From contig NZ_JABJVY010000021.1 in the NCBI RefSeq assembly GCF_040750475.1, forward strand, positions 1 to 64,000: a DNA stretch of 64,000 bases, written 5' to 3'. The translations under genes were made by a program, and so were the position numbers. The DNA is from Amorphus sp040750475. Lineage in GTDB: Bacteria; Pseudomonadota; Alphaproteobacteria; Rhizobiales; Amorphaceae. The notes under the pieces are model-generated. The model ran no database searches and had not been told where the DNA came from. It saw nothing but the letters and a program-made list of their open reading frames with translations. Positions 53,367 through 61,951 of the stretch are shown here, piece after piece (within the stretch, counting starts at the first letter, position 1; every line of letters begins with the position of its first letter).

Positions 53367-54542
53367 TCAAGCCGGCAGCGTCGACGGGCGCCAGCCGTAA
53401 ATCCGGTCCATCCGGCGCAACAGCCGGTCTGGGCCAAGCGTGGCCATGGTGAGGTTGCGGGCAATCGCGGCCGGAAAGCCGAGGTGATAGACCCGCTCCA
53501 GCCGCCGCGCCTCGCGCCAGATCGGTACCACGCGCGGCTTGCGGCGACGCTCGTAGGCGACCAGCGCCTGCGACGTGGGCCCGTGCAGGGCGATCGCCGC
53601 GGCAAGCTCGCAGGCATCTTCGATCGCCATCGCGCCGCCTTGGGCGAGAAAGGGCAGCATCGCATGGGCGGCGTCTCCGACCAGGGCGATCGGTCCGCGC
53701 ACCCAGCGGGCATCGGGCGCCACGGCCGCCAGCGGCCAGCGCGTCCAACTGTCCGACCGCGCCAGCAGGGCCTGCAGGTCGGGGGCGAGCCGGCGGCCGA
53801 CGCCAGTGGGCAGGGCGGTTGCCTCGTCGGGCTGGGACGGATCGCCCGGCCGATCGGCGGTGACCACGACGATGTTTGTGAGCGTGCCGGCCGCGATCGG
53901 GTAGCGCACCACGTGAGCGTCCGGTGCAAGCCATAGATCCACCCGCCGGGCCGCCTGTTCATCATGGGGATCGGCCGGAATGATGGTGCGCCAGGCGGTC
54001 TGCCCGGTGGGGCGGGCGGTGCGTCCGTCGATCGCCGCGCGCACAACCGAGCGCACGCCATCGGCCCCGACCAGAAGCGGCGCTCGCCAGGTCTCGTCGG
54101 CAACGGTCAGCTCGATCGCGTCGCCTTCGGTGCGCAGATGCGTCACCGGCGCGTCGAGATGGAGCGCGATACGCGGATCGGCTTCGGCGGCAGCAAGGAG
54201 GATCGCCTGCAGATCGGCACGGTGGATCACGCGATAGGGCGCACCGAAGCGCACCTCCGCGGTGTCGCCGAGCGTGACGCGGGTGATCTCCCGTCCGTCA
54301 CGGCCCGATCGCATCGCCACATGATCGGGACGCACGGCCTTGGCATCGAGCGCGGCATCGAGGCCGAGCGCGGACAAGACCCGCCCGACATTGGGCGAGA
54401 GCTGAATGCCCGCGCCGACCTCGCTCAGCGCCGGCGCGCGCTCGAACAGGTCGACCTCGTGGCCGAACCGGGCCAGGAGAAGCGCGCTGGCAAGCCCGCC
54501 GATTCCGCCGCCGGCGATCGCAATGCGCGTCTCAGAACCCAT
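53367..54542 (-). CDS. FAD-dependent aromatic-hydroxylase-like monooxygenase
   Basis: A 391-residue flavoprotein of the class A (salicylate/p-hydroxybenzoate hydroxylase) type. The FAD dinucleotide fold is IAIAGGGIGGLASALLLARFG (residues about 7-27); LLVGADGVRSVVR carries the DG motif; PIALVGDAAHAMLPFLAQGG carries the GD motif. NAD(P)H-driven hydroxylation of an aromatic acid is the family activity; the substrate is unknown. It overlaps no gene and is followed by the type 1 repeat. Confidence 0.88.
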   Translation of the reverse strand: MGSETRIAIAGGGIGGLASALLLARFGHEVDLFERAPALSEVGAGIQLSPNVGRVLSALGLDAALDAKAVRPDHVAMRSGRDGREITRVTLGDTAEVRFGAPYRVIHRADLQAILLAAAEADPRIALHLDAPVTHLRTEGDAIELTVADETWRAPLLVGADGVRSVVRAAIDGRTARPTGQTAWRTIIPADPHDEQAARRVDLWLAPDAHVVRYPIAAGTLTNIVVVTADRPGDPSQPDEATALPTGVGRRLAPDLQALLARSDSWTRWPLAAVAPDARWVRGPIALVGDAAHAMLPFLAQGGAMAIEDACELAAAIALHGPTSQALVAYERRRKPRVVPIWREARRLERVYHLGFPAAIARNLTMATLGPDRLLRRMDRIYGWRPSTLPA

Positions 54543-54557
54543 GGCCGACCAAACGCG

Positions 54558-54803
54558 TCAGGCCGCGGCTTCCTTGAATTCGCATTCGCTCGGGACCGCG
54601 TCGTGGGGATCGAGGCTCGAGTCGAGCACATAGTGGGTGGAGCAATAGGGGCACACCACCTCGCTCTCGTCGCCCATGTCGAGGAAGACGTGTGGATGGT
54701 CGAACGGCGGCCGGGCACCGACGCACATGAACTCCTTGGCGCCGATGCGGATCTGCTCGACACCCGGGTCGTTCTGGAAGTGAGGGATGACGTTTTCCGC
54801 CAT
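54558..54803 (-). CDS. Zinc-finger domain protein (zf-CHCC)
   Basis: An 81-residue protein: FMCVGARPPFDHPHVFLDMG then VVCPYCSTHYVL, giving a Cys-His-Cys-Cys zinc site as in the complex I subunit NDUFS6 family. Bacterial homologues are short and often near respiratory or FAD genes. The ATG at 54803 starts the conserved MAENVIPHFQND. It lies 15 bases upstream of the monooxygenase gene on the same strand, so the two are probably cotranscribed. Confidence 0.88.
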   Translation of the reverse strand: MAENVIPHFQNDPGVEQIRIGAKEFMCVGARPPFDHPHVFLDMGDESEVVCPYCSTHYVLDSSLDPHDAVPSECEFKEAAA

Positions 54804-54952
54804 GGGCCGGCGCTCCGCAAAGTCTCGATTTCGGATCGGGGCGGACGATATCGCGGTCGCGTCCGAAAGGATAGGGGCCATCGTCGCGGGTTCCGCCGCC
54901 GGTGTCGAGCGGCTATGGTCCGCCGCATCTTCAGTCAAATCGCGTGTGTGCC

Positions 54953-55723
54953 GTGGCTTCTTCCTATCCAACCCAAACCTTTTCCTCCGATGGCATCGAG
55001 ATCGCCTATATCGACGCGGGCGAGGGCGAGCCGATCCTGCTGATCCATGGCTTCGCCTCCAACAAGGAGATGAACTGGGTCGGTCCGGGCTGGGTGGAAG
55101 CGCTCGTTCGCGACGGACGCCGCGTCATCGCGCTCGACAATCGCGGTCACGGCGAGAGCGAGAAGCTCTACGATTCGGCCTACTATCCCGCCGACGTGAT
55201 GGCGGAGGATGCGTTTCGGCTGCTCGATCATCTCGCACTCGAACGCGCCGACGTGATGGGCTATTCGATGGGCGCGCGGATCTCCGCATTTCTGTCTCTG
55301 GCGCATCCCGACCGGGTGCGCAGTGTGGTCTTCGGCGGCCTTGGGCTCGGCATGGTGAAAGGGGTCGGTGGCCAGGAGATCATCGCCTCAGCGCTGGAAG
55401 CCCCGTCGCTCGACGAGGTGACCACGCCGCTCGGGCGCAAATTCCGCCAGTTCGCCGACCAGACCAAGAGCGACCGGATGGCGCTGGCGGCCTGCATGCG
55501 GGCCTCCAGCAACAAGATTTCGGAGGAGACGATCGCGACGCTGGTGCCCCCGGCGCTCGTGGCGGTCGGCACCACCGACGATATCGCCGGCTCCGCCGAG
55601 GGCTTGGCGGCGTTGATCCCGAACGCCAAAGTGCTTGAGATTCCCGGCCGCGATCACATGCTGGCCGTGGGCGACAAGGTCTATAAGGAAGGCGTGCGCG
55701 CCTTTCTGCATGAACGTCCCTGA
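54953..55723 (+). CDS. Alpha/beta hydrolase
   Basis: A 256-residue hydrolase: oxyanion motif LLIHGFASNKEMNW, VIALDNRGHGES, nucleophile Ser in VMGYSMGARIS (about residue 103), Asp near VGTTDDIAG and His in PGRDHMLAVGD. Substrate unknown. The GTG start at 54953 leaves the conserved domain intact; GTG codons at 54902 and 54944 are alternatives and none has a good ribosome site. Confidence 0.85.
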   Translation: MASSYPTQTFSSDGIEIAYIDAGEGEPILLIHGFASNKEMNWVGPGWVEALVRDGRRVIALDNRGHGESEKLYDSAYYPADVMAEDAFRLLDHLALERADVMGYSMGARISAFLSLAHPDRVRSVVFGGLGLGMVKGVGGQEIIASALEAPSLDEVTTPLGRKFRQFADQTKSDRMALAACMRASSNKISEETIATLVPPALVAVGTTDDIAGSAEGLAALIPNAKVLEIPGRDHMLAVGDKVYKEGVRAFLHERP

Positions 55724-55825
55724 GTGTCGGGCGTTCAGGAGTGTGAACGCAAGCGTTTGCCTCGGCGCTTCGAACCACTATGTTCAAGTGTCGGATCGCG
55801 ACCGGAGACGAAAGGACCCGCGGCC

Positions 55826-56659
55826 ATGGTTCATGTAACGGAGCGCGACACCGTCGCCCCGATCGCCAGTCATGATCCGGTTTGGGATCGGATTCGCGAC
55901 GATGCGCAGCGGATGGCCCACAACGAGCCCACGCTTGCCGGTTTCGTCCACGCGACGGTGCTCGATCAGCCGGATCTGGAATCCGCCGTCAGCCAGCGCG
56001 TGGCGCACCGCCTCGGCGACGCCGCCGTCGGGGCCACCCATATTCGCCACGCTTTTCGCCAGGCCTATGAGGCCCGGCCGGAGCTGTCGGAAACGCTGCG
56101 CGTCGATATCGTCACCGTCTACGATCGCGATCCCGCCTGCCATCGGCTCATCGACCCCGTGCTCTACTTCAAGGGCTTTCACGCCATTCAGACGCACCGG
56201 CTGGCCAATTTCCTGTGGCATCAGGGCCGACGGGATTTCGCCTACTTTCTGCAGAGCCGGGCGTCCGCGGAATTCCAGGTCGATATCCATCCGGCCGTCC
56301 CCATGGGGCGCGGCATCTTCATCGACCACGCGACCGGTGTGGTCGTCGGCGAAACCGCGGTCATCGAGGACAACGTATCCATCCTGCAGGGCGTGACCCT
56401 CGGGGGGACCGGCAAGGAGGATGGCGATCGGCATCCGAAGATTCGGCACGGCGTGCTGATCGGGGCCAATTCGTCGATCCTGGGCAATATCGAGGTCGGC
56501 CATTGCGCTCGCGTGGCGGCCGGCTCGGTGGTCTTGAAGCCAGTGCCGGAAAACTCCACGGTGGCCGGCGTTCCCGCCCGCGTCGTTGGAACGGCCGGCT
56601 GCGCGGAGCCTGCGCGCTCGATGGACCAGATCCTCGCGGATTTCGACGAGCGGGTCTGA
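55826..56659 (+). CDS. cysE: Serine O-acetyltransferase
   Basis: A 277-residue enzyme acetylating serine, the first step of cysteine synthesis. N-terminal helical domain (DPVWDRIRDDAQRMAHNEPTL) and left-handed beta-helix with AEFQVDIHPAVPMGRGIFIDHATGVVVGE, the acetyl-CoA/serine site including the conserved His. VTLGGTGKEDGDRHPKI is the CysE loop. The ATG at 55826 has AAAGGA nine bases upstream. Confidence 0.96.
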   Translation: MVHVTERDTVAPIASHDPVWDRIRDDAQRMAHNEPTLAGFVHATVLDQPDLESAVSQRVAHRLGDAAVGATHIRHAFRQAYEARPELSETLRVDIVTVYDRDPACHRLIDPVLYFKGFHAIQTHRLANFLWHQGRRDFAYFLQSRASAEFQVDIHPAVPMGRGIFIDHATGVVVGETAVIEDNVSILQGVTLGGTGKEDGDRHPKIRHGVLIGANSSILGNIEVGHCARVAAGSVVLKPVPENSTVAGVPARVVGTAGCAEPARSMDQILADFDERV

Positions 56660-56741
56660 CACCACCGGCTCATTGCGACCCTTTGGACGGCGTCCGCGCG
56701 GGCGCCCGGCCCATTTCCTTTTGCTTGCTATGGAGGACATT

Positions 56742-56954
56742 TTGGACAAGGCCGAAATCGCGAAGCTGCAAAACTATCTGCGGCGGACCTTTGGCAACAC
56801 GACGCTGTCGGTCCGGGCGCGGCCGCGCAAGGACGATTCGGCCGAGGTGTACCTGGGCGACGAGTTCATCGGCGTCCTGTTCCGCGACGACGAGGACGAG
56901 GACCTGTCCTGGACGTTCACGATGTCGATTCTGGAAATCGACGTGGAGGAATAG
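56742..56954 (+). CDS. DUF3126 family protein
   Basis: A 70-residue protein with KAEIAKLQNYLRRTFGN at the N-terminus, a DUF3126 signature restricted largely to alphaproteobacteria; function unknown. I choose the TTG at 56742 because GGAGG lies five bases upstream; the in-frame ATG at 56730 overlaps that site and has no ribosome site of its own. The acidic C-terminus (DDEDEDLSWTFTMSILEIDVEE) is complete. Six bases separate it from the next gene. Confidence 0.85.
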   Translation: MDKAEIAKLQNYLRRTFGNTTLSVRARPRKDDSAEVYLGDEFIGVLFRDDEDEDLSWTFTMSILEIDVEE

Positions 56955-56960
56955 GCCACG

Positions 56961-57497
56961 ATGCCGCTCTATGAAATCGACGGGGCGCGGCCGGAGCTTC
57001 CGGCCGCCGACGCCCACTGGATCGCTCCGACAGCGGTTCTGATCGGGCGGATCCGGCTCCTGGCCGAGGCAAGCGTCTGGTGGGGGGCCGTGCTGCGCGG
57101 CGACAACGAGTGGATCGAGATCGGTGAGCGCTCGAACGTTCAGGACGGTTCGGTCTTCCACACCGACATGGATGCGCCGCTGACCGTCGGTGCGGATTGC
57201 ACCATCGGCCACAAGGTCATCCTTCATGGCTGCACGGTCGCCGACAATTCGCTGATCGGCATGGGCGCCACGGTGCTGAACCACGCCAAGATCGGCCGCA
57301 ACTGCATCATCGGCGCCAATGCCCTGATTCCCGAGGGCAAGGAAATTCCCGACAATTCGCTGGTGGTCGGCATGCCCGGCAAGGTGGTGCGCACCTTGAG
57401 CGACGACGAGGTCAAAGGCCTCACCCGGAGTGCCGCGCACTACGTGGAGAACTGGAAACGCTACGCGGCTGGCCTGAAGGTTCTCGGATCAAATTGA
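56961..57497 (+). CDS. Gamma-carbonic anhydrase family protein
   Basis: A 178-residue left-handed beta-helix protein: SVWWGAVLRGDNEWIEIGERSNVQDGSVFHTD, then CTIGHKVILHGCTV and MGATVLNHAKIG. Candidate Zn ligands are the three His in FHTD, IGHK and LHGC. Homologues include YrdA/CaiE and the complex I carbonic anhydrases; activity is often latent. It is a likely transcriptional partner of the DUF3126 gene. Confidence 0.92.
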   Translation: MPLYEIDGARPELPAADAHWIAPTAVLIGRIRLLAEASVWWGAVLRGDNEWIEIGERSNVQDGSVFHTDMDAPLTVGADCTIGHKVILHGCTVADNSLIGMGATVLNHAKIGRNCIIGANALIPEGKEIPDNSLVVGMPGKVVRTLSDDEVKGLTRSAAHYVENWKRYAAGLKVLGSN

Positions 57498-57507
57498 ACG
57501 GGACATG

Positions 57508-57595
57508 TTCTAAAGCCGTTCCGTTTTTAACGTCCGGTTTTGGCGCATTTCCGGATGGGGAACCGGTTTTCGATGCGCACGGAAACGCTTTCTCG
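57508..57595. repeat. Dispersed intergenic palindromic repeat, type 1 copy 4
   Basis: Begins TTCTAAAGCCGTTCCG like copy 3 (TTAGAGCCGTTCCG), then GCGCATTTCCGGATGGGGAACCGG and ACGGAAACGCTTTCTCG. It lies between the convergent carbonic anhydrase and transglutaminase-like genes. Confidence 0.7.
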
Positions 57596-57613
57596 ACAGA
57601 GCAGCAAATCGCC

Positions 57614-58279
57614 TCAGCGCCCGGTGCGGGCGGGGGGCGACTGCTGGGGCCGGATCGATCCGACGGCGCTGGTGCCGCGCTGATCGATGATCCGGACCCA
57701 GGTGCTCGGGTCCTCGACCTCTTGGCGCTTGACGTAATGGTAGAGCGTTAGCGCCCAAGGCAGCACGGTGTCTGTGCGATTGTCCAAAATGAGATCGCCA
57801 CGGTCGGTCCCAACTGTCAGAACCGCATGGCCTTCGCCGTTTTCGTCGCGCACGACGGTGATGAGAAGCACGCTTGCCGGCCAGCCTTTTTCCATCAGCA
57901 GCCGGCGTTTCAGCAAGACGTAGTCTTCGCAGTCGCCGGCCTCGATCGGATAGGTCCAGAATTCCGAGCGCCCATAGTAGGCGCGATCGGTCACCGGGCG
58001 AACCGCGGCGTTTACCGAACGGTTGGTCTCGACCAATTCCACCCAACGTTCGTCGGTGAGAACGACGGCCCGCGACGGCTTTTTTGCCGGCCGGCAGTCG
58101 ACGGGAAAGCGCGTGCAGAATTCCACATAGCCCTCGGGGGCTTCCGTCGGATCGGAAAGCGGCATGAAGCTGCTGGTGGCCTCTGCAGCCGATGGTGCAC
58201 CGACTGCCGCAAGAATCGCGAGAAGCCAGGTGGCCAAGCGAAGCCGGGCAGGGCAGGCGGGCGCAGCAGAAACCATCAT
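57614..58279 (-). CDS. Bacterial transglutaminase-like cysteine proteinase (BTLCP)
   Basis: A 221-residue exported protein with a signal peptide (about 1-34, ending SAAEA). The Cys-His-Asp triad matches the BTLCP (DUF920) family: GDCEDYVLLKRRLL (Cys), EGHAVLTVG (His) and LILDNRTD (Asp). Relatives such as LapG cleave surface adhesins in the periplasm; whether this one does is unknown. Two adjacent ATG codons (58279, 58276) are possible starts. Confidence 0.9.
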   Translation of the reverse strand: MMVSAAPACPARLRLATWLLAILAAVGAPSAAEATSSFMPLSDPTEAPEGYVEFCTRFPVDCRPAKKPSRAVVLTDERWVELVETNRSVNAAVRPVTDRAYYGRSEFWTYPIEAGDCEDYVLLKRRLLMEKGWPASVLLITVVRDENGEGHAVLTVGTDRGDLILDNRTDTVLPWALTLYHYVKRQEVEDPSTWVRIIDQRGTSAVGSIRPQQSPPARTGR

Positions 58280-58645
58280 CCTCGCGAAGCCTTTTCACCG
58301 ATGTCGGGACGTGGGCATCAAAGCGGGGTGAGCGGATCGATCAGCCTTCGAAGGGAGGTCGGCTTCGTTGGCCGGCCGATCCGCTCTGGTCGTTAGATTG
58401 CACAGCACGACTTGCGGCGGGATGAAGCGGACGGCTTGCAATTAAATCGATCCGTTACGAGCGCGGCTACCTTTAAGTAACGATGCCGTCGGCTGCGCGA
58501 GGCGGGCTTGCCTTGTCTCAAGCCGGTGGGCGGCCTAGAAACCAGAAAGATACGAGCGACTGCAGGTCCCGTGCGGCAGCGCCGGTAAAGCGTGGTCGCG
58601 CCACCGCCCTTTCTTCCCGGTTCCGCAAGGACGACCGATCACCTC
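58280..58645. other. Intergenic region upstream of the rhomboid gene
   Basis: A 366-base gap between divergent genes with no convincing frame. It contains a perfect 10-bp inverted repeat GAGCGGATCG (58330-58339) and CGATCCGCTC (58377-58386), separated by 37 bases, and a more A/T-rich stretch around 58440-58480 that may hold a promoter. Nothing else recognised. Confidence 0.45.
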
Positions 58646-59452
58646 ATGACTTTTTCGCGCTCCGACCGTGGCGAGCCGATGTTCACGATCCCGTCGACGG
58701 TGGTCTGGCTGACGGCCGTGCTGGTGGTCATCCACATCGTCCGCACGACGCTTCTGACCTATGAGCAGGACATCGGCGTCCTGATCCTGTTCGCCTTCAT
58801 CCCGGCGCGCTATGCCGGCGATGTCTTTTCCTTCTACCTCTCCGGCAATGGAGGCGGTGCCGGGCTCTGGTCGATGCTGAACACGGGCGCGGCGGTCTGG
58901 ACCTTCCTGACCTATGCCTTTCTGCACGGCAGCGTCACCCATCTGCTGGTGAACGCGCTGTGGCTCGTCGCTTTTGGCAGCGCGCTCGCGCGCCGGTTCG
59001 GCACGGTGCGCTTTTTGGCCTTTTCCGCCGTCTGTGCGATCGTCGGCGCGGCCGTGCATCTGGCGGTCCATTTCGGAGATATGGTGCCGGTGGTCGGTGC
59101 CTCGGCGGCGATCTCGGGCCAGATGGCGGCAGCGGCGCGGTTCGTGTTCCAGCTCGGCGGCCCGCTTGGCGTTCTCAGAATCGGCGACGAGCGCGCCTAC
59201 CAGATTCCTGCCGACAGCCTCGCTGAGACGATCCGCAATCCCCGCGCGATGATCTTCGTTGCGGTCTGGTTCGGGATCAACCTTCTGGTCGGGCTGGGTT
59301 CGAGCTCGCTGATCGGTGTCGATGGCACGGTCGCCTGGGAGGCCCATATCGGCGGCTTCCTGGCGGGCTTGTTCCTGTTCCGCATGTTCGATCCGGTCGG
59401 CCCCTCGGGAAATGCGACCGCGGCTCATCGCTGGACCTCTCGCCCAGGCTGA
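58646..59452 (+). CDS. Rhomboid-family intramembrane serine protease
   Basis: A 268-residue, six-TM membrane protein. The catalytic Ser is expected in VVGASAAISGQMAAA (the usual GxSG reads GASA here) and the His in VAWEAHIGGFLAGLFLF. FLTYAFLHGSVTHLLVNALWL holds the family's HxxxxHxxxN helix. It cleaves TM substrates; targets unknown. The start at 58646 is chosen because it begins just before TM1; ribosome site weak. Confidence 0.87.
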   Translation: MTFSRSDRGEPMFTIPSTVVWLTAVLVVIHIVRTTLLTYEQDIGVLILFAFIPARYAGDVFSFYLSGNGGGAGLWSMLNTGAAVWTFLTYAFLHGSVTHLLVNALWLVAFGSALARRFGTVRFLAFSAVCAIVGAAVHLAVHFGDMVPVVGASAAISGQMAAAARFVFQLGGPLGVLRIGDERAYQIPADSLAETIRNPRAMIFVAVWFGINLLVGLGSSSLIGVDGTVAWEAHIGGFLAGLFLFRMFDPVGPSGNATAAHRWTSRPG

Positions 59453-59744
59453 GCCGGTCCTGTCGCGCCGGTATCGCGGAAAACGGGTCCTGCTCTTCGC
59501 CCGACGCGTCCCGACGCGAACCTTCGCCTTCGTTCAATTCCAGCTTGTGTGCGCCAACAGGGATGGCATCATTGTCCGTCCGGTCCATGCGCACGCTCGT
59601 GGACTGGGCGCCTTGCGGCTCTGACACTGCTCGCGCCACGCCGAAACTTGTCCGGGATCGATTTTCCGCCTTGTTTCGGCGTCAGGATAAAATGTCGCAG
59701 GGGGCTTGGGGACGACAACAGATGGCGTGCGAAGGGAGGCATCC

Positions 59745-60176
59745 ATGACCGTTGCCGCGATTCTGGCCGACAAGGGTCACGATACCGTCACCGCGAGCGA
59801 GAGCGATACGATCGCTGCGGTGTGTAGGCGGCTGGCCGAGTACAAGATCGGTGCCGTCGTCATTGCCGGTGCCGACGGTGCGCTTTCCGGCATCCTATCG
59901 GAGCGCGATATCGTGCGGGCTTGCGCCGCCCATGGTGCGGAGGCATTGCACTCGACGGCCGGGCAACTGATGACCCGTGCCGTCGTGACGGTCACCCCCG
60001 ACGATACCATCGCGACCGTCATGGAGCGCATGACGGCCGGGCGCTTCCGCCATCTGCCCGTCATCAAGGACGGCAAGCTCGCGGGCGTGATTTCCATCGG
60101 CGACGTGGTGAAGCACCGCATCGCCCAGGCCGAGCAGGAAGCGGCCGAAATGCGCACCTATATCGCCAGCGCCTGA
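59745..60176 (+). CDS. CBS-domain-pair protein
   Basis: A 143-residue stand-alone Bateman module: CBS1 (about 1-60, VTASESDTIAAVCRRLAEYKIGAVVI ... GILSERDIVRA) and CBS2 (about 70-130, LMTRAVVTVTPDDTIATVMERMTAGRFRHLPVI). It probably binds AMP/ATP as an energy sensor, partner unknown. GGGAGG seven bases before the ATG at 59745 fixes the start. It is convergent with hisI. Confidence 0.93.
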   Translation: MTVAAILADKGHDTVTASESDTIAAVCRRLAEYKIGAVVIAGADGALSGILSERDIVRACAAHGAEALHSTAGQLMTRAVVTVTPDDTIATVMERMTAGRFRHLPVIKDGKLAGVISIGDVVKHRIAQAEQEAAEMRTYIASA

Positions 60177-60202
60177 CGACCGGGGCCTGCGATCGAGCTG
60201 GC

Positions 60203-60640
60203 CTATTCCGGAGCGGCCTCCAGGAAGGCGAGGGGCGTCGTCCCCTCGCCGGACGTGCCGAGCGGCACCTGTCGGTAGAAACACGACGTGCGGCCGGTGT
60301 GGCAGCTCGCACCGGAGCCGCCGACACGCACCTTGATCCAGACCGCGTCTTGATCGCAGTCGACCCGCATCTCCGTCACGCTCTGAACCGAGCCGGAGGT
60401 GTCGCCCTTGCGCCAGAGCGCCTGGCGCGAGCGGCTCCAATAGTGGGCGATCTTGGTCGCGATCGTCTTGGCGAGCGCCTCGGCGTTCATGTGGGCGACC
60501 ATCAGCACGTCGCCGGTGTCGGCGTCGGTGACGACGCAGGTGACGAGCCCCGCCTCGTCGAAGCGCGGGCGCAACTCCGCCGCCTCGTCCTGGGCCGACT
60601 TGGACAAGGGGGGCGCAAACGCGCTGTCATCCGCCATCAT
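60203..60640 (-). CDS. hisI: Phosphoribosyl-AMP cyclohydrolase
   Basis: A 145-residue Zn-dependent histidine biosynthesis enzyme (third step). Motifs: VLMVAHMNAEAL, AHYWSRSRQALWRKGDTSG and VDCDQDAVWIKV, with Cys ligands in VDCDQD and in SCHTGRTSCFY. It is the separate HisI form rather than a HisIE fusion. Its start lies one base after the folE stop, indicating coupling. Confidence 0.95.
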   Translation of the reverse strand: MMADDSAFAPPLSKSAQDEAAELRPRFDEAGLVTCVVTDADTGDVLMVAHMNAEALAKTIATKIAHYWSRSRQALWRKGDTSGSVQSVTEMRVDCDQDAVWIKVRVGGSGASCHTGRTSCFYRQVPLGTSGEGTTPLAFLEAAPE

Positions 60641-60641
60641 C

Positions 60642-61250
60642 TCAGCCGCGCACCATCGTCAGAAAGCGCGCCTGTTCGGCCGGATTGTCCAGAAACATCC
60701 CGGAAAAGCGCGAGGTCACGGTCCGGCTGCCGGCCTTTGCGATGCCGCGCATGGACATGCACATATGCTCCGCCTCGATCATCACGGCGACGCCGCGCGG
60801 ATCGAGCGCGTCCTGCATGGCGGTGACGATCTGCGAGGTCATGGTCTCCTGGGTCTGCAACCGACGGGCATAGACATCCACCAGCCGCGCGATCTTGGAG
60901 AGCCCGACCACGCCGTTGCGCGGATAGTAGGCCACGTGTGCATTGCCGAAGAACGGCAGCATGTGGTGCTCGCAATGGGAGTGGAACGGAATGTCCTTGA
61001 CCAGGACCATGTCCTCGTAGCCCGCGACCTCCTCGAACACGCGGTCGAGCACATCGCGACCATCGGACTCATAGCCTGCGAACAATTCGCCATAAGCCCG
61101 CACCACGCGCGACGGCGTATCGGCAAGTCCTTCGCGGGTCGGGTCGTCGCCGGCCCAGGCGATCAGCGTGCGAACGGCGGCCTCCGCTTGCTCCCGGGAG
61201 GGCCGAACCCGTTCGTCGTCCGCCGAGATCTTGTCGGCCATCGCATCCAT
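60642..61250 (-). CDS. folE: GTP cyclohydrolase I
   Basis: A 202-residue enzyme converting GTP to dihydroneopterin triphosphate for folate synthesis. Zn ligands are Cys and His in PFHSHCEHHMLPFFG and Cys in AEHMCMSMRGI; VGLSKIARLVDVYARRLQTQE is the family signature. I choose the ATG at 61250 because AGGAAAG lies eight bases upstream; ATGs at 61268 and 61274 are possible. Operon with hisI. Confidence 0.95.
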   Translation of the reverse strand: MDAMADKISADDERVRPSREQAEAAVRTLIAWAGDDPTREGLADTPSRVVRAYGELFAGYESDGRDVLDRVFEEVAGYEDMVLVKDIPFHSHCEHHMLPFFGNAHVAYYPRNGVVGLSKIARLVDVYARRLQTQETMTSQIVTAMQDALDPRGVAVMIEAEHMCMSMRGIAKAGSRTVTSRFSGMFLDNPAEQARFLTMVRG

Positions 61251-61493
61251 GATCGGGCTTTCCTGCATCGTCATTTGTCGCGCAACATACGCGCTTGAAC
61301 CGGGATTGGACCAGATCCGCTGATCCCAAAACAAGGCCACCACCCGGCTTTGGTGTTTTCGTCGCAAACCCATATATGTTGGCAGAGGTCCGGTGCCCAC
61401 CCGCCATTTCGGCGAGAAAACGCAGACGAAGGGCCGGACGCGACCGGCCGACCGTGTGCGGTTCGGGTTCTCCGGCTCGGGCGAGGCTTGAAC

Positions 61494-61946
61494 ATGATCG
61501 ACGAGCTCTACAACGAGAAAATTCTCGAATTCGCGGGCAATATTCCGAAGCTCGGACGGCTCGAGCATCCGGATGCGACCGCGACGGCGCACTCGCGCCT
61601 GTGCGGATCGACCGTGACGGTCGACCTCGTCTTGAAGGACGGGGTTGTCAGCGATTTCGCGCACGATGTGAAGGCATGCGCGCTCGGCCAGGCCTCATCT
61701 TCGATCATGGCACGCACGATCATCGGCTCCACGCCCGATGAGCTGCGTCAGGTGCGTGCGCAGATGCGGTCGATGCTGAAGGAAAATGGCCCGCCACCGG
61801 GCGGACGCTGGTCGGATCTCGCCTACCTGGCGCCGGTCCGCGACCATAAGGCGCGCCATGCCTCCACGCTTTTGACCTTCGATGCCGTGGTGGATGCGGT
61901 CGACCAGATCGAAGCGCGTCAGAAGGACGAGGCGGCGACTGCCTGA
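61494..61946 (+). CDS. IscU/NifU-like iron-sulfur scaffold protein
   Basis: A 150-residue protein of the IscU/SufU N-terminal fold: MIDELYNEKILEFAGNIPKLG at the start, Cys in HSRLCGSTVTVDL (about residue 39), Cys in DVKACALGQASSS (about residue 62) and LAPVRDHKARHASTLL near the end. The third cluster cysteine of canonical scaffolds is Ala/Ser here, so it may be a trafficking protein rather than a classical scaffold. Divergent from folE. Confidence 0.85.
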   Translation: MIDELYNEKILEFAGNIPKLGRLEHPDATATAHSRLCGSTVTVDLVLKDGVVSDFAHDVKACALGQASSSIMARTIIGSTPDELRQVRAQMRSMLKENGPPPGGRWSDLAYLAPVRDHKARHASTLLTFDAVVDAVDQIEARQKDEAATA

Positions 61947-61951
61947 CCTCC

